Assembly: GCA_017545365.1 (NCBI GenBank)
Contig: JAFWOP010000138.1
Coordinates: 1 to 10,030 of the forward strand
Length of the DNA: 10,030 nucleotides
Direction of reading: 5' to 3'
From: Bacteroidales bacterium
Lineage (GTDB): Bacteria > Bacteroidota > Bacteroidia > Bacteroidales > P3
Shown here: positions 1 to 7,400 of the stretch, one piece after another
How the letters are laid out: the number at the start of each line of letters is the position of its first letter
Numbering within the stretch: the first letter of the stretch is position 1
Notes under the pieces: model-generated
Seen by the model: the letters and a program-made list of their open reading frames with translations, nothing else
Database searches by the model: none
Told to the model about the DNA's origin: nothing
Position numbers and translations under genes: made by a program

Positions 1-42
1 CAACAGCAGGGAGGCCAATATCTCTTCTATCTTTGCTGCCAT
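1..42 (-). CDS. Start of an outward gene, left copy (partial)
   Basis: Fourteen codons read leftward from ATG at 42-40 to the window edge, giving MAAKIEEILASLLL. The peptide looks like a soluble helical N-terminus, but it is too short to assign a family. The codons are identical to those at the other end of the window. The start sits only four bases after a TAAATTTG box (54-47), which would make the transcript leaderless or nearly so, or mean that the true start is further out. Confidence 0.35.
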   Translation of the reverse strand, partial: MAAKIEEILASLLL

Positions 43-141
43 GCTGCAAATTTACGAAGATTCTCTCAATCGGAAGCATATTCATATGTTAATAATCTTA
101 ACGAATGGAAATGTTAACTCACACTAAATCCTGTAGAACCA
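4..141. repeat. Left arm of a perfect 138-bp inverted repeat
   Basis: Bases 4-141 are the exact reverse complement of 9893-10030: each position p pairs with 10034-p and I found no mismatch. Identity stops at base 142 (g here, where the other arm would give a). The arm carries an outward-facing start codon at 42-40, a TAnnTTTG box just upstream of it, and an AT-rich intergenic stretch holding a GTTAA-N5-TTAAC dyad at 88-102 and GTTAAC at 113-118. Inward, it leads to the DUF1593 gene. The repeat may continue beyond the window, since both arms run to the edge. No transposase or recombinase is visible near it. Confidence 0.97.
47..54 (-). promoter_or_regulatory. Outward TAnnTTTG promoter box, left copy
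   Basis: Read on the minus strand this is TAAATTTG, an exact match to the Bacteroidetes -7 consensus TAnnTTTG. No good TTTG is seen at the usual upstream distance, so the call rests on one box. It would drive the outward gene that starts at base 42. Confidence 0.4.
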
Positions 142-147
142 GTTTTT

Positions 148-1602
148 ATGATGAAGAAAGCAATGATATGTTTGCTGCTCCTGATGCCGATAGTGGGCTA
201 TGCAGCGAAGAATGACTTGAAACCACGATTGGTGGTGTGTACGGACATTGCGCCGGCCGATGTGGAGCCCGACGACATGGAGTCGATGGTGCGCCTGATG
301 GCGTATGCCGATTGTTTTGAGATCGAGGCGCTGATTACGTCCGTAGGTTGGAACTGTGACCCGTATCCGAAAGAGTGGGGCGAATATTTGCAACGCGTCA
401 TCGAGGCCTATCGCCAGGATGTGCCAAACCTGATGCGGCGCTCTGGTCAGCAGGGCTTCCTGATAGATTCCGAGAGTGGGGTGCAGCACATCGGCTATTG
501 GCCGAGTGCCGACTATTTGAAGAGTCGTGCCGTGATGGGTAGCATACATGGCGGTATCAAGGCCATTGGCGAGGACAACGATTCGTCAGGCAGCGAACTG
601 CTCATCCGTTTGGCCGATGAGGACGACCCGCGCCCCATCTATGTCGTTGCCTGGGGCGGTGCCAACACGCTGGCACAGGCCATCTGGCGGGTGAAACAGA
701 CGCGAAGTATGGACAAAGTAAAAGACTTCGTCCGCAAGTTCCGCCTCTTTACCATTACCGACCAGGACATGCAGTACAACATGCGCATGAACCGCGCCTA
801 TAGTTCGCACATGTGGCTGCGAAAGGACTTTGCCGACGACTTGCAGTTCATCTGGGATGAGGGCGCTTGGCAGGAGCAGTGTGAGCTGGGCAAGCGTCAC
901 TGGCAGCAACATCAGGACATGATTCAAGGCAAGGGTGCGCTGGGCAAGGAATATCCCACCTACAAATGGGGCGTCGAGGGCGATACGCCAAGTTTCCTCT
1001 ACGTGATGCCCAACGGACTGAACGACCCAGAGGACCCGCATCAGGCAGGTTGGGCTGGCTATCACGAGCGCGGTCTTTGTGCCGACTCGCTTACTACGGC
1101 TTGGACCTCCTGGCAGGAACCTGTGCGCACCATCTCCGTAGGCTACAAACAGCGCTTCTATCCTGACGAACTTAACGATTTCTGTGCCCGTATGCAATGG
1201 GCCGCCGAGGGCCGCGGCAATCTTAATCCATATATTGTAATGTCTCCGCAGGTGCAATTCGTTCACCCGCTTACCCTTGAGGGAGCCTCGATAGCCATGC
1301 CCCATGATACGATTACCATCACCGTCCCTCCTGGTGTCGCAAAGGACGATGTCTTCACCATCCGTATGGACGCCTCGAAATCCTTCGACCCTGATGGTGA
1401 CGGCCTCAGCTTCCTTTGGTGGCAACAGCCGGAGATTGGCCATACCCGCATGAATATCGAGGCCGCTGACCAGCCCGTCGCCACCATCCGCATCCCCGCC
1501 GACATAAAGAGCGACACCATCCACCTCATCTGCGAGGTCCACGACGATGGCCCCTTCCACCTCGTCGCCTACCGCCGCGTCATTATCGCTATCGAGCGGT
1601 AG
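148..1602 (+). CDS. Secreted DUF1593 protein (nucleoside-hydrolase-like, cellulose-binding Sde182 type)
   Basis: The 484-residue product starts with a signal peptide (basic MMKK, hydrophobic 5-18, likely cleavage after GYAA at 20), so it acts outside the cytoplasm. The N-terminal domain begins near residue 27 with LVVCTDIAPADVEPDD. The acidic residues D33, D42 and D43 lie where nucleoside hydrolases bind calcium. A C-terminal Ig-like part carries DASKSFDPDGDG (about 408-419) and ends in a beta-rich tail, as in the DUF1593 family, which is linked to plant polysaccharide use; its exact substrate is unknown. Length is normal. Start: ATG-ATG at 148/151; either is possible and no clear Shine-Dalgarno is seen, as is usual in this phylum. 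It converges with the fucosidase C-terminal fragment, whose stop lies 22 bases away. Its upstream region is the inverted repeat that also precedes the ADH gene. Confidence 0.85.
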   Translation: MMKKAMICLLLLMPIVGYAAKNDLKPRLVVCTDIAPADVEPDDMESMVRLMAYADCFEIEALITSVGWNCDPYPKEWGEYLQRVIEAYRQDVPNLMRRSGQQGFLIDSESGVQHIGYWPSADYLKSRAVMGSIHGGIKAIGEDNDSSGSELLIRLADEDDPRPIYVVAWGGANTLAQAIWRVKQTRSMDKVKDFVRKFRLFTITDQDMQYNMRMNRAYSSHMWLRKDFADDLQFIWDEGAWQEQCELGKRHWQQHQDMIQGKGALGKEYPTYKWGVEGDTPSFLYVMPNGLNDPEDPHQAGWAGYHERGLCADSLTTAWTSWQEPVRTISVGYKQRFYPDELNDFCARMQWAAEGRGNLNPYIVMSPQVQFVHPLTLEGASIAMPHDTITITVPPGVAKDDVFTIRMDASKSFDPDGDGLSFLWWQQPEIGHTRMNIEAADQPVATIRIPADIKSDTIHLICEVHDDGPFHLVAYRRVIIAIER

Positions 1603-1624
1603 TCTTGCGGGGAATCTTAGTGTA

Positions 1625-2098
1625 TCATGGTTCTATCCTAAACACGGCAGCAGTCTTCAGGTCGGTTCCGTTCTTCGGATAGGTGATTGAGAGACCTTCG
1701 ACGGTCTGCTTCCACTTCAGCATGCCGGAGTAGCCTAAGAGCGACACACGCTTGGGCTTCGAGCTGACGGAGTGGATGGTGACGGTCTGACCTGCTTCGG
1801 GCACGTTCATGCAGAAGGCATAGAGATTGCCGTCCTTGCCTACGGTGAAGCGGATGTCCTGAGCGTTGAACTGGAACTCGGCATGTTTCTTTTCCAGACG
1901 ACCACCGGGTAGCGTCTTTAACTTGCCATTTTTCATTTCGCCCTCGCCAATCTTCGTCCACGCCTTGCTGCCGTAGATGGCTTCACCGTTCGTGCGCATC
2001 CAGTCGCCGACGCCCTCCAACATACGTACGGCCTCGTCCTCGATGCTGCCGTCAGGACGCAGACAGATATTGATGCACACATTGCCGTCGCGGCTTGC
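1625..2098 (-). pseudogene. C-terminal fragment of GH29 alpha-L-fucosidase (separated by inversion)
   Basis: The minus strand encodes 157 residues from about ASRDGNVCINICLRPDGSI to the stop at 1625. Motifs of the form SRDGN...N...RPDG, then GDWMRTNGEAIYGSKAW, are typical of GH29 fucosidases just after the catalytic domain; the rest is a beta-sandwich-like tail. It has no start codon of its own. The open frame runs on to an ATG at 2137, but those extra 13 residues are antisense to ADH codons. The missing upstream part is the fucosidase fragment at 7526-8869, which ends in IIESV. Joined, they give ESV-ASRDGN in frame, 606 codons in all. It is unlikely to be expressed or active as it stands. Confidence 0.88.
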
Positions 2099-2103
2099 AA
2101 GCC
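2092..2103. other. Left inversion junction, 12-bp perfect palindrome
   Basis: The bases GGCTTGCAAGCC form a perfect palindrome exactly where fucosidase codons (left, minus strand) meet ADH codons (right, plus strand). The most economical cut is after 2098, with a few bases of ambiguity. The palindrome exists because both split genes continue with AAGCC from their cut points and are now joined head to head. Confidence 0.8.
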
Positions 2104-2271
2104 CTAAAGGACTGGATGCTGGAGATTGGTCTGCCACTCACCATCAGTGAACTCGGTGCCACCGCCGACATGATTCCCGGCATCACTGAGACAACCGTTG
2201 TCTATCCCGCAGGATATCTAAATCTGACGAAAGAGGATGTGGCGGAGATACTGAAAGATTCAATTAAGTAA
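2099..2271 (+). pseudogene. C-terminal fragment of iron-containing alcohol dehydrogenase (separated by inversion)
   Basis: The plus-strand frame reads QALKDWMLEIGLPLTISELG and then a tail ending AEILKDSIK before TAA at 2269-2271. This is the C-terminal helical end of group III iron-dependent alcohol dehydrogenases, where a phrase like 'GLPLTISELG' is common. There is no start codon. The rest of the protein is on the minus strand at 8870-9869 and ends in AEKG. Joined across the inversion it reads AEKG-QALKDWM in frame. It is followed by a 22-bp tandem repeat and a possible terminator hairpin. Confidence 0.88.
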
Positions 2272-2279
2272 GAGCAGAG

Positions 2280-2350
2280 CCCAAACGATTGTTCGCCTAT
2301 ACCCAAACGATTGTTTGCCTATACGCAAACGACCGTTCGCCTATACGCAA
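2280..2350. repeat. 22-bp tandem repeat, three units plus a partial
   Basis: Units lie at 2280-2301, 2302-2323 and 2324-2345, followed by five bases of a fourth. Each reads close to CCCAAACGATTGTTCGCCTA plus TA; units differ by one to a few substitutions (second: TTTG for TTCG; third: CGC start and GACCG). The core AAACGATTGTTT is an imperfect dyad. The array begins eight bases after the ADH stop codon. It has no open frame of note and no spacers. It may be a short variable-number repeat or a 3' mRNA structure. Confidence 0.85.
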
Positions 2351-2368
2351 TTTGAAACTCATTTCAAA
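2351..2368 (+). terminator. Possible weak terminator hairpin after the ADH end
   Basis: TTTGAAA-CTCA-TTTCAAA is a perfect 7-bp stem with a 4-base loop directly after the tandem repeat. The stem is AT-rich and no U-tract follows, so a terminator role is only suggested by its place between the ADH end and the next promoter. Confidence 0.3.
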
Positions 2369-2459
2369 ACAATGAACATTATTTACTCGCTTCATCACAC
2401 CATTGACTATCGTCTTTGTCCGTCCATTCGTCACAAATTAGCGCAGATTATCCCAGAAA

Positions 2460-2491
2460 TTTGGTTCTTTCCGCAATAATTCGTAATTTTG
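2460..2491 (+). promoter_or_regulatory. Bacteroidetes housekeeping promoter for the GNAT gene
   Basis: TTTG at 2460-2463 and TAATTTTG at 2484-2491 match the -33 TTTG and -7 TAnnTTTG consensus, with a 20-base gap, which is the expected spacing. Transcription would begin near 2498 and leave a leader of about 20 bases before the ATG at 2520. This is the clearest promoter in the window and probably serves the + strand genes downstream. Confidence 0.75.
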
Positions 2492-2519
2492 TATCGTCAA
2501 AAGAATAAATTTCGAAAAT

Positions 2520-3065
2520 ATGAAACAAGAAGTAATTGCAGCAATGGAATCAAATCGTATCATATTGCGTCCTTGGCGAGACAGTGATGCGGAGGTGCTG
2601 TTCAAATGGGCATCTGACCCTGACGTTGGGCCTCGTGCAGGATGGGCACCACATAAGAGTGTAGAGGAGAGTCGCGAGATTATCCGCACCGTATTCCACG
2701 ATGAGCTGCATACTTGGGCTATTGAGTTGAAGAAAACTGGCGAACCAATTGGCGCTATGGGCTATGGTCCATCGTGCGAGTGCGACCTGCCGGCTCGAGA
2801 TGGTGAACCGCTCATTGGTTATTGGGTGGCAAAGCCCTATTGGAATCAGGGCATCTGCACGGAGGCCTTAAAGCTGATGTTAGACCACATCCGACAGTCG
2901 ACGGACATCAAATCACTCATCAGCGGCCACTTCGTAGACAATCCTGCTTCAGGCAGAGTGATGGAGAAATGCGGTTTCGTTCCCACGGGAGAGACCTGCA
3001 TTGATGCGAACCAATATCAAGGCGCAAACAGGCCAATCAGAGTGTTGAGATTAGAATTAAAATAA
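2520..3065 (+). CDS. GNAT acetyltransferase of the RimJ/RimL type
   Basis: The 181-residue cytoplasmic protein fits the Acetyltransf_3 family, which moves an acetyl group from acetyl-CoA to an amine on a protein or small molecule. Visible signs are the opening strand RIILRPWRDSDAEVLFKWASD (13-33), the acetyl-CoA loop region YWVAKPYWNQGICTEAL (101-117; a Q-x-x-x-x-A variant of the usual R/QxxGxG/A loop), and NPASGRVMEKCGF (141-153), the standard motif of this group. ATG at 2520 fits the promoter; an ATG at residue 9 is an alternative start. The substrate cannot be predicted. It stands 63 bases before the CotH gene with no terminator between, so the genes may share a transcript. Confidence 0.85.
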   Translation: MKQEVIAAMESNRIILRPWRDSDAEVLFKWASDPDVGPRAGWAPHKSVEESREIIRTVFHDELHTWAIELKKTGEPIGAMGYGPSCECDLPARDGEPLIGYWVAKPYWNQGICTEALKLMLDHIRQSTDIKSLISGHFVDNPASGRVMEKCGFVPTGETCIDANQYQGANRPIRVLRLELK

Positions 3066-3128
3066 ATAGGGAGCGAACGTTGTACATTCCAAATAACAAG
3101 GCATGAAGATATGGGAGAATAACAGTAT

Positions 3129-4568
3129 ATGAAGAAGGTAGTTTTTATATTGCTAGCTTTGTGGGGAGTGGTTACGTTAGGCAGTCGCGCACAGACCTCT
3201 TTGCCACGCGTCATGCTTGAAGTGGCGGAAGAAGTGAGTCATGATCATAAGGTCAATGCTACTTTTACGTTGAAACAGTCCAACGAAGCTATTGGATCGG
3301 TGACGACAGAAACGTACAACTGTCTGGTGAGTTTCAGTGGTGAGTCGTCATCGTCATACGACAAGAAATCATTGAACGTTCATTTCATTGACGAAAACAG
3401 CGAGGAACTGTATGTGAACCTGCTGGGCTTGCGTGCGGACTGTAGCAAGTGGATACTCGATGCAGCAGCGGGAGACCGTTCGCGAATGCGCAATCGTGTA
3501 GCCATGGATGTCTTCGCCCGTTATGCACGCTTGCCGTATGAGACCGACAACGCCGGGCGCTACAGCAGCCTGGGGCGTTATGTAGAACTGTGGGTCAACG
3601 GGGCGTATCAGGGTTTGTTCTGCCTGACAGACAGGATTAACCGCGAGTTGCTTGGTGGTACGGCTACAACGGACGGCCAGACGCATTGTGTAATCTACAA
3701 CTGCAAAAACTATGGTTCGGGCAACTACCTGAACCCCTACGAGGAAGGGCCTGCCGACGGGGATGAGGAATGGAACTCATGGGAGATGAAATATCCCGAT
3801 GAGCCGACGGCAGCTGCCTGGCAGACGTTATTGGATTTGTTTGACGTGGCCTGGGATGACACACCCGACGATGAATACGATACCACCGTTCGACGTTACT
3901 TCTACTGGGACAATTTGGTGGATGTGTATCTGCTTACCATGGTTTGCGGACTGGCTGACATGGGGTATAAAAACTGTTATCTGGTCTGGCCCGACATCAC
4001 GGTGGACGGTCGCTGCGTGCTAGTGCCGGTGGATATGGACTATACCTTCGGTTGCACTTGGAATGGTTGTTATTGGGATGAAAAGCCGCAACTGAGAGGG
4101 GGTAACACGCTGCATTTCGTACGACCGTTCAGCCATTTGATGAGGAATGACGACCTCGGTTTTATTGCAGCACTGGCTGCAAGATGGGCTGCGTTGCGTG
4201 ACGACGTACTCTCCGTAGCATCCGTCACGGCACTCATCAATGGCTATGCGCAGCTGCTCGATGAGTCAGGCGCCTGGCAGCGCGAGCGCGAAATGTGGAA
4301 CTACAATCCTGTGGCTAACGAGGAGACTGCCGCTGAGGCTGCAAAATACATGACAGAATGGTATGCCAGCAGTCATGAGGCCATCAGCCAGTTGTTGGAA
4401 CCTTACCTCCCTACGGCGGTGAAGGACATCCATGAAAGTGCAGATGGCAAATCGTCAAATGGTAAATCCAATGGGGTTTGCTATGACCTACAAGGACGCC
4501 ACTTGCCGTCGCCAAGTAGCTATGAAGGTGTCTATATCAAGAACAATCAGAAACACATCGAAAAATGA
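3129..4568 (+). CDS. Secreted CotH-family protein
   Basis: The 479-residue product starts with a signal peptide (MKKVVFILLALWGVVTLGSRA, cleavage near 21). The body matches the CotH kinase-fold family: a substrate-loop region GRYVELWVNGAYQGLFCLTD (149-169) and the metal-binding DMDYTFG (302-308), which corresponds to the family's D-x-D-x-x-x-G signature. CotH proteins in spore formers are atypical protein kinases; in Bacteroidetes they are secreted and their targets are unknown. The tail has a linker of Ser, Gly, Lys and Asn, then CYDLQGR...GVYI...K (about 457-479), like the C-terminal sorting tails of Prevotella secreted proteins, so surface export is plausible. Its stop overlaps the next start (ATGA, 4565-4568), suggesting translational coupling with the Fib_succ protein. 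Confidence 0.85.
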   Translation: MKKVVFILLALWGVVTLGSRAQTSLPRVMLEVAEEVSHDHKVNATFTLKQSNEAIGSVTTETYNCLVSFSGESSSSYDKKSLNVHFIDENSEELYVNLLGLRADCSKWILDAAAGDRSRMRNRVAMDVFARYARLPYETDNAGRYSSLGRYVELWVNGAYQGLFCLTDRINRELLGGTATTDGQTHCVIYNCKNYGSGNYLNPYEEGPADGDEEWNSWEMKYPDEPTAAAWQTLLDLFDVAWDDTPDDEYDTTVRRYFYWDNLVDVYLLTMVCGLADMGYKNCYLVWPDITVDGRCVLVPVDMDYTFGCTWNGCYWDEKPQLRGGNTLHFVRPFSHLMRNDDLGFIAALAARWAALRDDVLSVASVTALINGYAQLLDESGAWQREREMWNYNPVANEETAAEAAKYMTEWYASSHEAISQLLEPYLPTAVKDIHESADGKSSNGKSNGVCYDLQGRHLPSPSSYEGVYIKNNQKHIEK

Positions 4569-5212
4569 GAAGATATATCATAACACTCCTAACACTCATA
4601 GGGCAGCTGCCCTGCCTGGCACAACAGGCCATCGACCTGGGACTGAGCGTGTCGTGGGCAGACTGTAACCTCGGTGCCGAACGCCCCAAAGCCGTGGGTA
4701 ATATGTTGGCATGGGGTGAACTGGAACCTAAAAGCGAGTACACACTCGGCACCTATCGTTTAGGCACAGGGAAATATTGGCACCCAACGAAGTACATCTG
4801 TGACTCGCAAGCATCTGACGCTGCCACGCCCGACGGCAAGTCGCACCTCGAACCCGAGGACGATGCCGCCACCCAGATGCTGGGCGATGACTGGCGCATA
4901 CCCACACGCGATGAACTGACGGAGCTAGTGGAGAAATGCGAGTGGCAATGGGTCGCCAATGCCGACTCCATCGGCTACCACATCACCGGTCCCAGCGGTC
5001 GCTCCCTCTTCCTGCCTGCCACAGGCATCCGTACAGGCAAGCGCCATCTCTCGTCCCGTGCCGAAGGTTTCTACTGGTCGAGCGATGCTATCACCTACTT
5101 GCTTGATGTGGCTTTCGCACTCCGCTTCACGCCACGCCTCATCAACCACGACAACTACAAGGAAACCCCTCGCTCCAACGGCTGCGCCATCCGTGCTGTG
5201 AAGGATAAGTAA
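4565..5212 (+). CDS. Secreted Fibrobacter succinogenes major paralogous-domain protein
   Basis: The 215-residue product has a signal peptide (1-19, ending LAQ) and then one Fib_succ_major domain. Typical motifs are AIDLGLSVSWADCNLGA (22-38), LAWGELEPKS, LGDDWRIPTRDELTEL (about 106-121), GPSGRSLFLPATGIR and GFYWSSD, and the C-terminal CAIRAVK. The domain is common in secreted Bacteroidetes proteins and resembles a lectin-like fold; no reaction is established. It begins inside the CotH stop codon, so the two secreted proteins are probably made together and may work together. No clear lipobox is seen. Confidence 0.85.
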   Translation: MRRYIITLLTLIGQLPCLAQQAIDLGLSVSWADCNLGAERPKAVGNMLAWGELEPKSEYTLGTYRLGTGKYWHPTKYICDSQASDAATPDGKSHLEPEDDAATQMLGDDWRIPTRDELTELVEKCEWQWVANADSIGYHITGPSGRSLFLPATGIRTGKRHLSSRAEGFYWSSDAITYLLDVAFALRFTPRLINHDNYKETPRSNGCAIRAVKDK

Positions 5213-5251
5213 CTCACAAAACACTCGCATTCGAATTAGGGCAACAAAAAA

Positions 5252-6190
5252 ATGAAAATAGAATTAGCAACTATACAGGATGTTCCTGAACTCCAGGAAC
5301 TGCAACACAAGGCTTTTGGCCCCCAATGCATTGAGCTGGGCTGGGAAGATGCACCGCCAATGACGGAATCATTGGAACATGCATACGAGGATTTTGCACA
5401 ATGTACGACGCTGAAAGTGCTGGACGACAAAGGACGTATCATCGGTTCCATACATGGTAAGGAAACTGACGGGTCTCTTTACATGGGTCGTCTGATGGTA
5501 TTGCCCGAATATCGACAGCAAGGCATCGGAAAGCAGTTGTTCAAGGAGATTCAGCGACTCCTTCCGCATAATCGGGCTTGGCTCTGCACCTGCAAGCAAG
5601 TACCGGCACCTTACGAATTCTATCTTCGCGAAGGTTTCAAACCTTTCAAGACAGAGGTTGTCGGCCCAGGATTGACCTGGGTATATATGGAGAAATCCCA
5701 AATATCCCTTCGGCCATTCAACATCAACGATGCTCCGACGATTCTGAGCTGGTGCAAGGATCGGCACGCCTTCCGGCTTTGGAGTGCCGACAGGTATAAA
5801 GAATTCCCTGCTCAGCCAAATGATATGATGGAGCAATACAATGGCGATAACACGTATCCGCTCACGGCAGTTGTAAATGATATAATTGTCGGACATATTC
5901 TTTTGAGATATCCGACGGAGGACAAAACGCACATCCGTTTTGGCTTCGTCATCGTGGACGATTCGAAACGAGGTATGGGCTATGGCAAGCAGATGCTACG
6001 CCTAGCCATTGATTTTGCACAGCGAGAACTAGGTGCTCAGATGGTTTCCCTTGGTGTGTTTTGCGACAATCTCTCTGCCATCGAATGCTACAAGTCCGTC
6101 GGCTTCCGCATCACAGGAGAAGATGCTTATTCGATTGACGGGGAGGATTTGAAAGGTTTTGAGATGGAAATGGAATTGGAAAAGATATGA
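5252..6190 (+). CDS. Tandem GNAT acetyltransferase (two fused domains)
   Basis: The 312-residue protein holds two GNAT domains. The first (about 1-148) has the acetyl-CoA loop RQQGIG at 88-93; the second (about 149-312) has RGMGYG at 240-245 and a following NLSAIECYKSVGF, a standard GNAT motif. Both loops keep the Q/RxxGxG/A pattern, so both sites could bind acetyl-CoA. No membrane or signal segment is present. The A-rich stretch before ATG at 5252 suits a Bacteroidetes start. Its stop overlaps the start of the flavoprotein (ATGA at 6187-6190), which ties it to the redox genes. Substrates are unknown; small-molecule or antibiotic N-acetylation and protein acetylation are both possible. Confidence 0.87.
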   Translation: MKIELATIQDVPELQELQHKAFGPQCIELGWEDAPPMTESLEHAYEDFAQCTTLKVLDDKGRIIGSIHGKETDGSLYMGRLMVLPEYRQQGIGKQLFKEIQRLLPHNRAWLCTCKQVPAPYEFYLREGFKPFKTEVVGPGLTWVYMEKSQISLRPFNINDAPTILSWCKDRHAFRLWSADRYKEFPAQPNDMMEQYNGDNTYPLTAVVNDIIVGHILLRYPTEDKTHIRFGFVIVDDSKRGMGYGKQMLRLAIDFAQRELGAQMVSLGVFCDNLSAIECYKSVGFRITGEDAYSIDGEDLKGFEMEMELEKI

Positions 6191-6777
6191 ATATACTGAT
6201 AATAAACGGAAGCCCGCGGAAGAAGGGACTGATTTCGCAGATGCTCGGCATCATGCAGGAAGAGGCGGAGAAGAGAGGCAACACGGTGGAGATGGTCTAT
6301 ACCAACGACCTGACTGTGAAGCCCTGCACAGGCTGTATGGCCTGCCGCACGAAGGTAAAATGTGTTCTCGCTGAGGATGATTCTCAGCGGGTGCTGAAGA
6401 TGATGCAGCAGGCCGATACCATCATCATGGGTGCGCCCTGCTACTGGGGCAATATTCCTGGACAAATGAAGCTGATGTTCGACCGTCAGGTCTATGGTAT
6501 GATACGCGACACGACACGATTCCCAGAGCCACTGATGAAAGGCAAGAAATGCATCCTCGTCAGCACCTGTACCACGCCTTGGCCTTGGAACATCTTGTTC
6601 AAACAGTCGCGTGGAGCCATCCGTGCCATGCGTGAAATCGCCCGCTATGCAGGATTCAAAATAGTGAAGACCATCGAGCGCGGTGGCACAGCAATGCATC
6701 CAGAACTCATAGAGAAAGACAAACAGAAGTGCAGAAAAGCAATTGAAAGACTATGCACAGAAGGGTCTTTTGTGTAA
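6187..6777 (+). CDS. Iron-sulfur flavoprotein-like NAD(P)H/FMN oxidoreductase
   Basis: The 196-residue cytoplasmic protein has a flavodoxin-like fold: opening strand MNILIINGSP with the FMN phosphate loop NGSPRKKG (7-14), and GAPCYWGNIPGQMKLMFDR, the usual second flavin-contacting segment. Between them lies C47-x2-C50-x2-C53-x5-C59, the compact cysteine pattern known from iron-sulfur flavoproteins (Isf), where it binds a 4Fe-4S cluster. So it probably passes electrons between FMN and a cluster. It starts inside the stop codon of the tandem GNAT and overlaps the ferredoxin gene by 35 bases, which suggests one transcript and a physical or electron-transfer partnership with that protein. Some flavodoxin-family relatives with similar cysteines may lack a cluster, so that part is an inference. 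Confidence 0.83.
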   Translation: MNILIINGSPRKKGLISQMLGIMQEEAEKRGNTVEMVYTNDLTVKPCTGCMACRTKVKCVLAEDDSQRVLKMMQQADTIIMGAPCYWGNIPGQMKLMFDRQVYGMIRDTTRFPEPLMKGKKCILVSTCTTPWPWNILFKQSRGAIRAMREIARYAGFKIVKTIERGGTAMHPELIEKDKQKCRKAIERLCTEGSFV

Positions 6778-7267
6778 AAACAAAACCAGATTGAATCATC
6801 GTCCGATTCCTAAGTTTGTGCGTACTTTCGGCTTCCGGCTATTCATGGTGTTCTTCATCTTCGGCATGTTCGGCATTCAGCTGAGTTTTGTGCCTTGGAG
6901 CGAGGGAGGACTGCCCATGTGGGCAGGCATAGGCAAAGTTTTCTGGACGATTATCGTCATGACCACCATCGTTGGTGTCACGCTCTCGTTCATCTATGCA
7001 CCACGCACATGGTGCTCGTTCTGCCCTATGGGGACCATCTCTAACTGGGTAGCTCCCAAAAAGGCTCCACTGCCCAAGGCGTTCACGAACATCCACTTGT
7101 CGAGTGCCTGTCAGATGAAGTGCAAGCAGTGCGCCCGCGTCTGCCCGATGCAGCTCACACCCTACGACTCTCGCGGCGAGGCTATCGGCTATCTGCATCC
7201 TGACTGCCTGAAATGCGGTAAATGCGTACTGGCCTGTCCCACGAAGATAATGAATTTAAAGCAATAA
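6743..7267 (+). CDS. Membrane-anchored 2x[4Fe-4S] ferredoxin-like protein
   Basis: The protein has two membrane helices (about 30-50 and 65-87), a WCSFCPMG motif (90-97) just after the second, and two ferredoxin clusters: C123-x3-C127-x2-C130-x3-C134-P and C155-x2-C158-x2-C161-x3-C165-P. This is the layout of NapH/CcoG-like electron carriers at the inner membrane, shortened to two helices. It probably exchanges electrons with the flavoprotein encoded just before it. The start is uncertain: the listed start is TTG at 6743, inside the previous gene; in-frame TTG at 6770 or 6791 are alternatives, and no ATG occurs before the first helix. A start near 6791 would remove the overlap. The genes end here; the fucosidase has its own upstream region. 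Confidence 0.8.
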   Translation: MKDYAQKGLLCKNKTRLNHRPIPKFVRTFGFRLFMVFFIFGMFGIQLSFVPWSEGGLPMWAGIGKVFWTIIVMTTIVGVTLSFIYAPRTWCSFCPMGTISNWVAPKKAPLPKAFTNIHLSSACQMKCKQCARVCPMQLTPYDSRGEAIGYLHPDCLKCGKCVLACPTKIMNLKQ

Positions 7268-7379
7268 GATTATGGGGAACGGGTGACATCATCTGTTAAC
7301 CATAGAGCTTTATCAAACTTCAACCTCATAAACTATCCTAAATGTGGGTGCAATATTATGAAAACTGAGGTTTTTTGAG

Positions 7380-7400
7380 TACTTTTGCAAATAAATTTGC
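7380..7400 (+). promoter_or_regulatory. Promoter box and dyad upstream of the fucosidase
   Basis: TACTTTTG at 7380-7387 matches TAnnTTTG. Directly after it, GCAAAT-AA-ATTTGC (7387-7400) is a perfect dyad that also contains a second TAnnTTTG match, TAAATTTG at 7392-7399; flanking T and A runs extend the symmetry imperfectly. No good TTTG lies about 20 bases upstream of the first box. The dyad could be an operator for a regulator of the fucosidase. The leader to the ATG at 7526 would be about 130 bases. Confidence 0.45.

Noticed and set aside
586..1560. 324-codon open frame on the minus strand
   Set aside because: It lies wholly antisense to the DUF1593 gene, which has a signal peptide and family motifs. 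Its predicted protein is low in recognisable structure and reflects codon bias on the coding strand.
1625..2137. A complete 170-residue minus-strand gene starting at 2137
   Set aside because: The first 13 residues are antisense to ADH codons, and the rest is a fucosidase C-terminus that needs the piece at 7526-8869. It is better read as a fragment.
2280..2350. CRISPR array
   Set aside because: The units are contiguous with no spacers, only three are present, and no cas gene is nearby.
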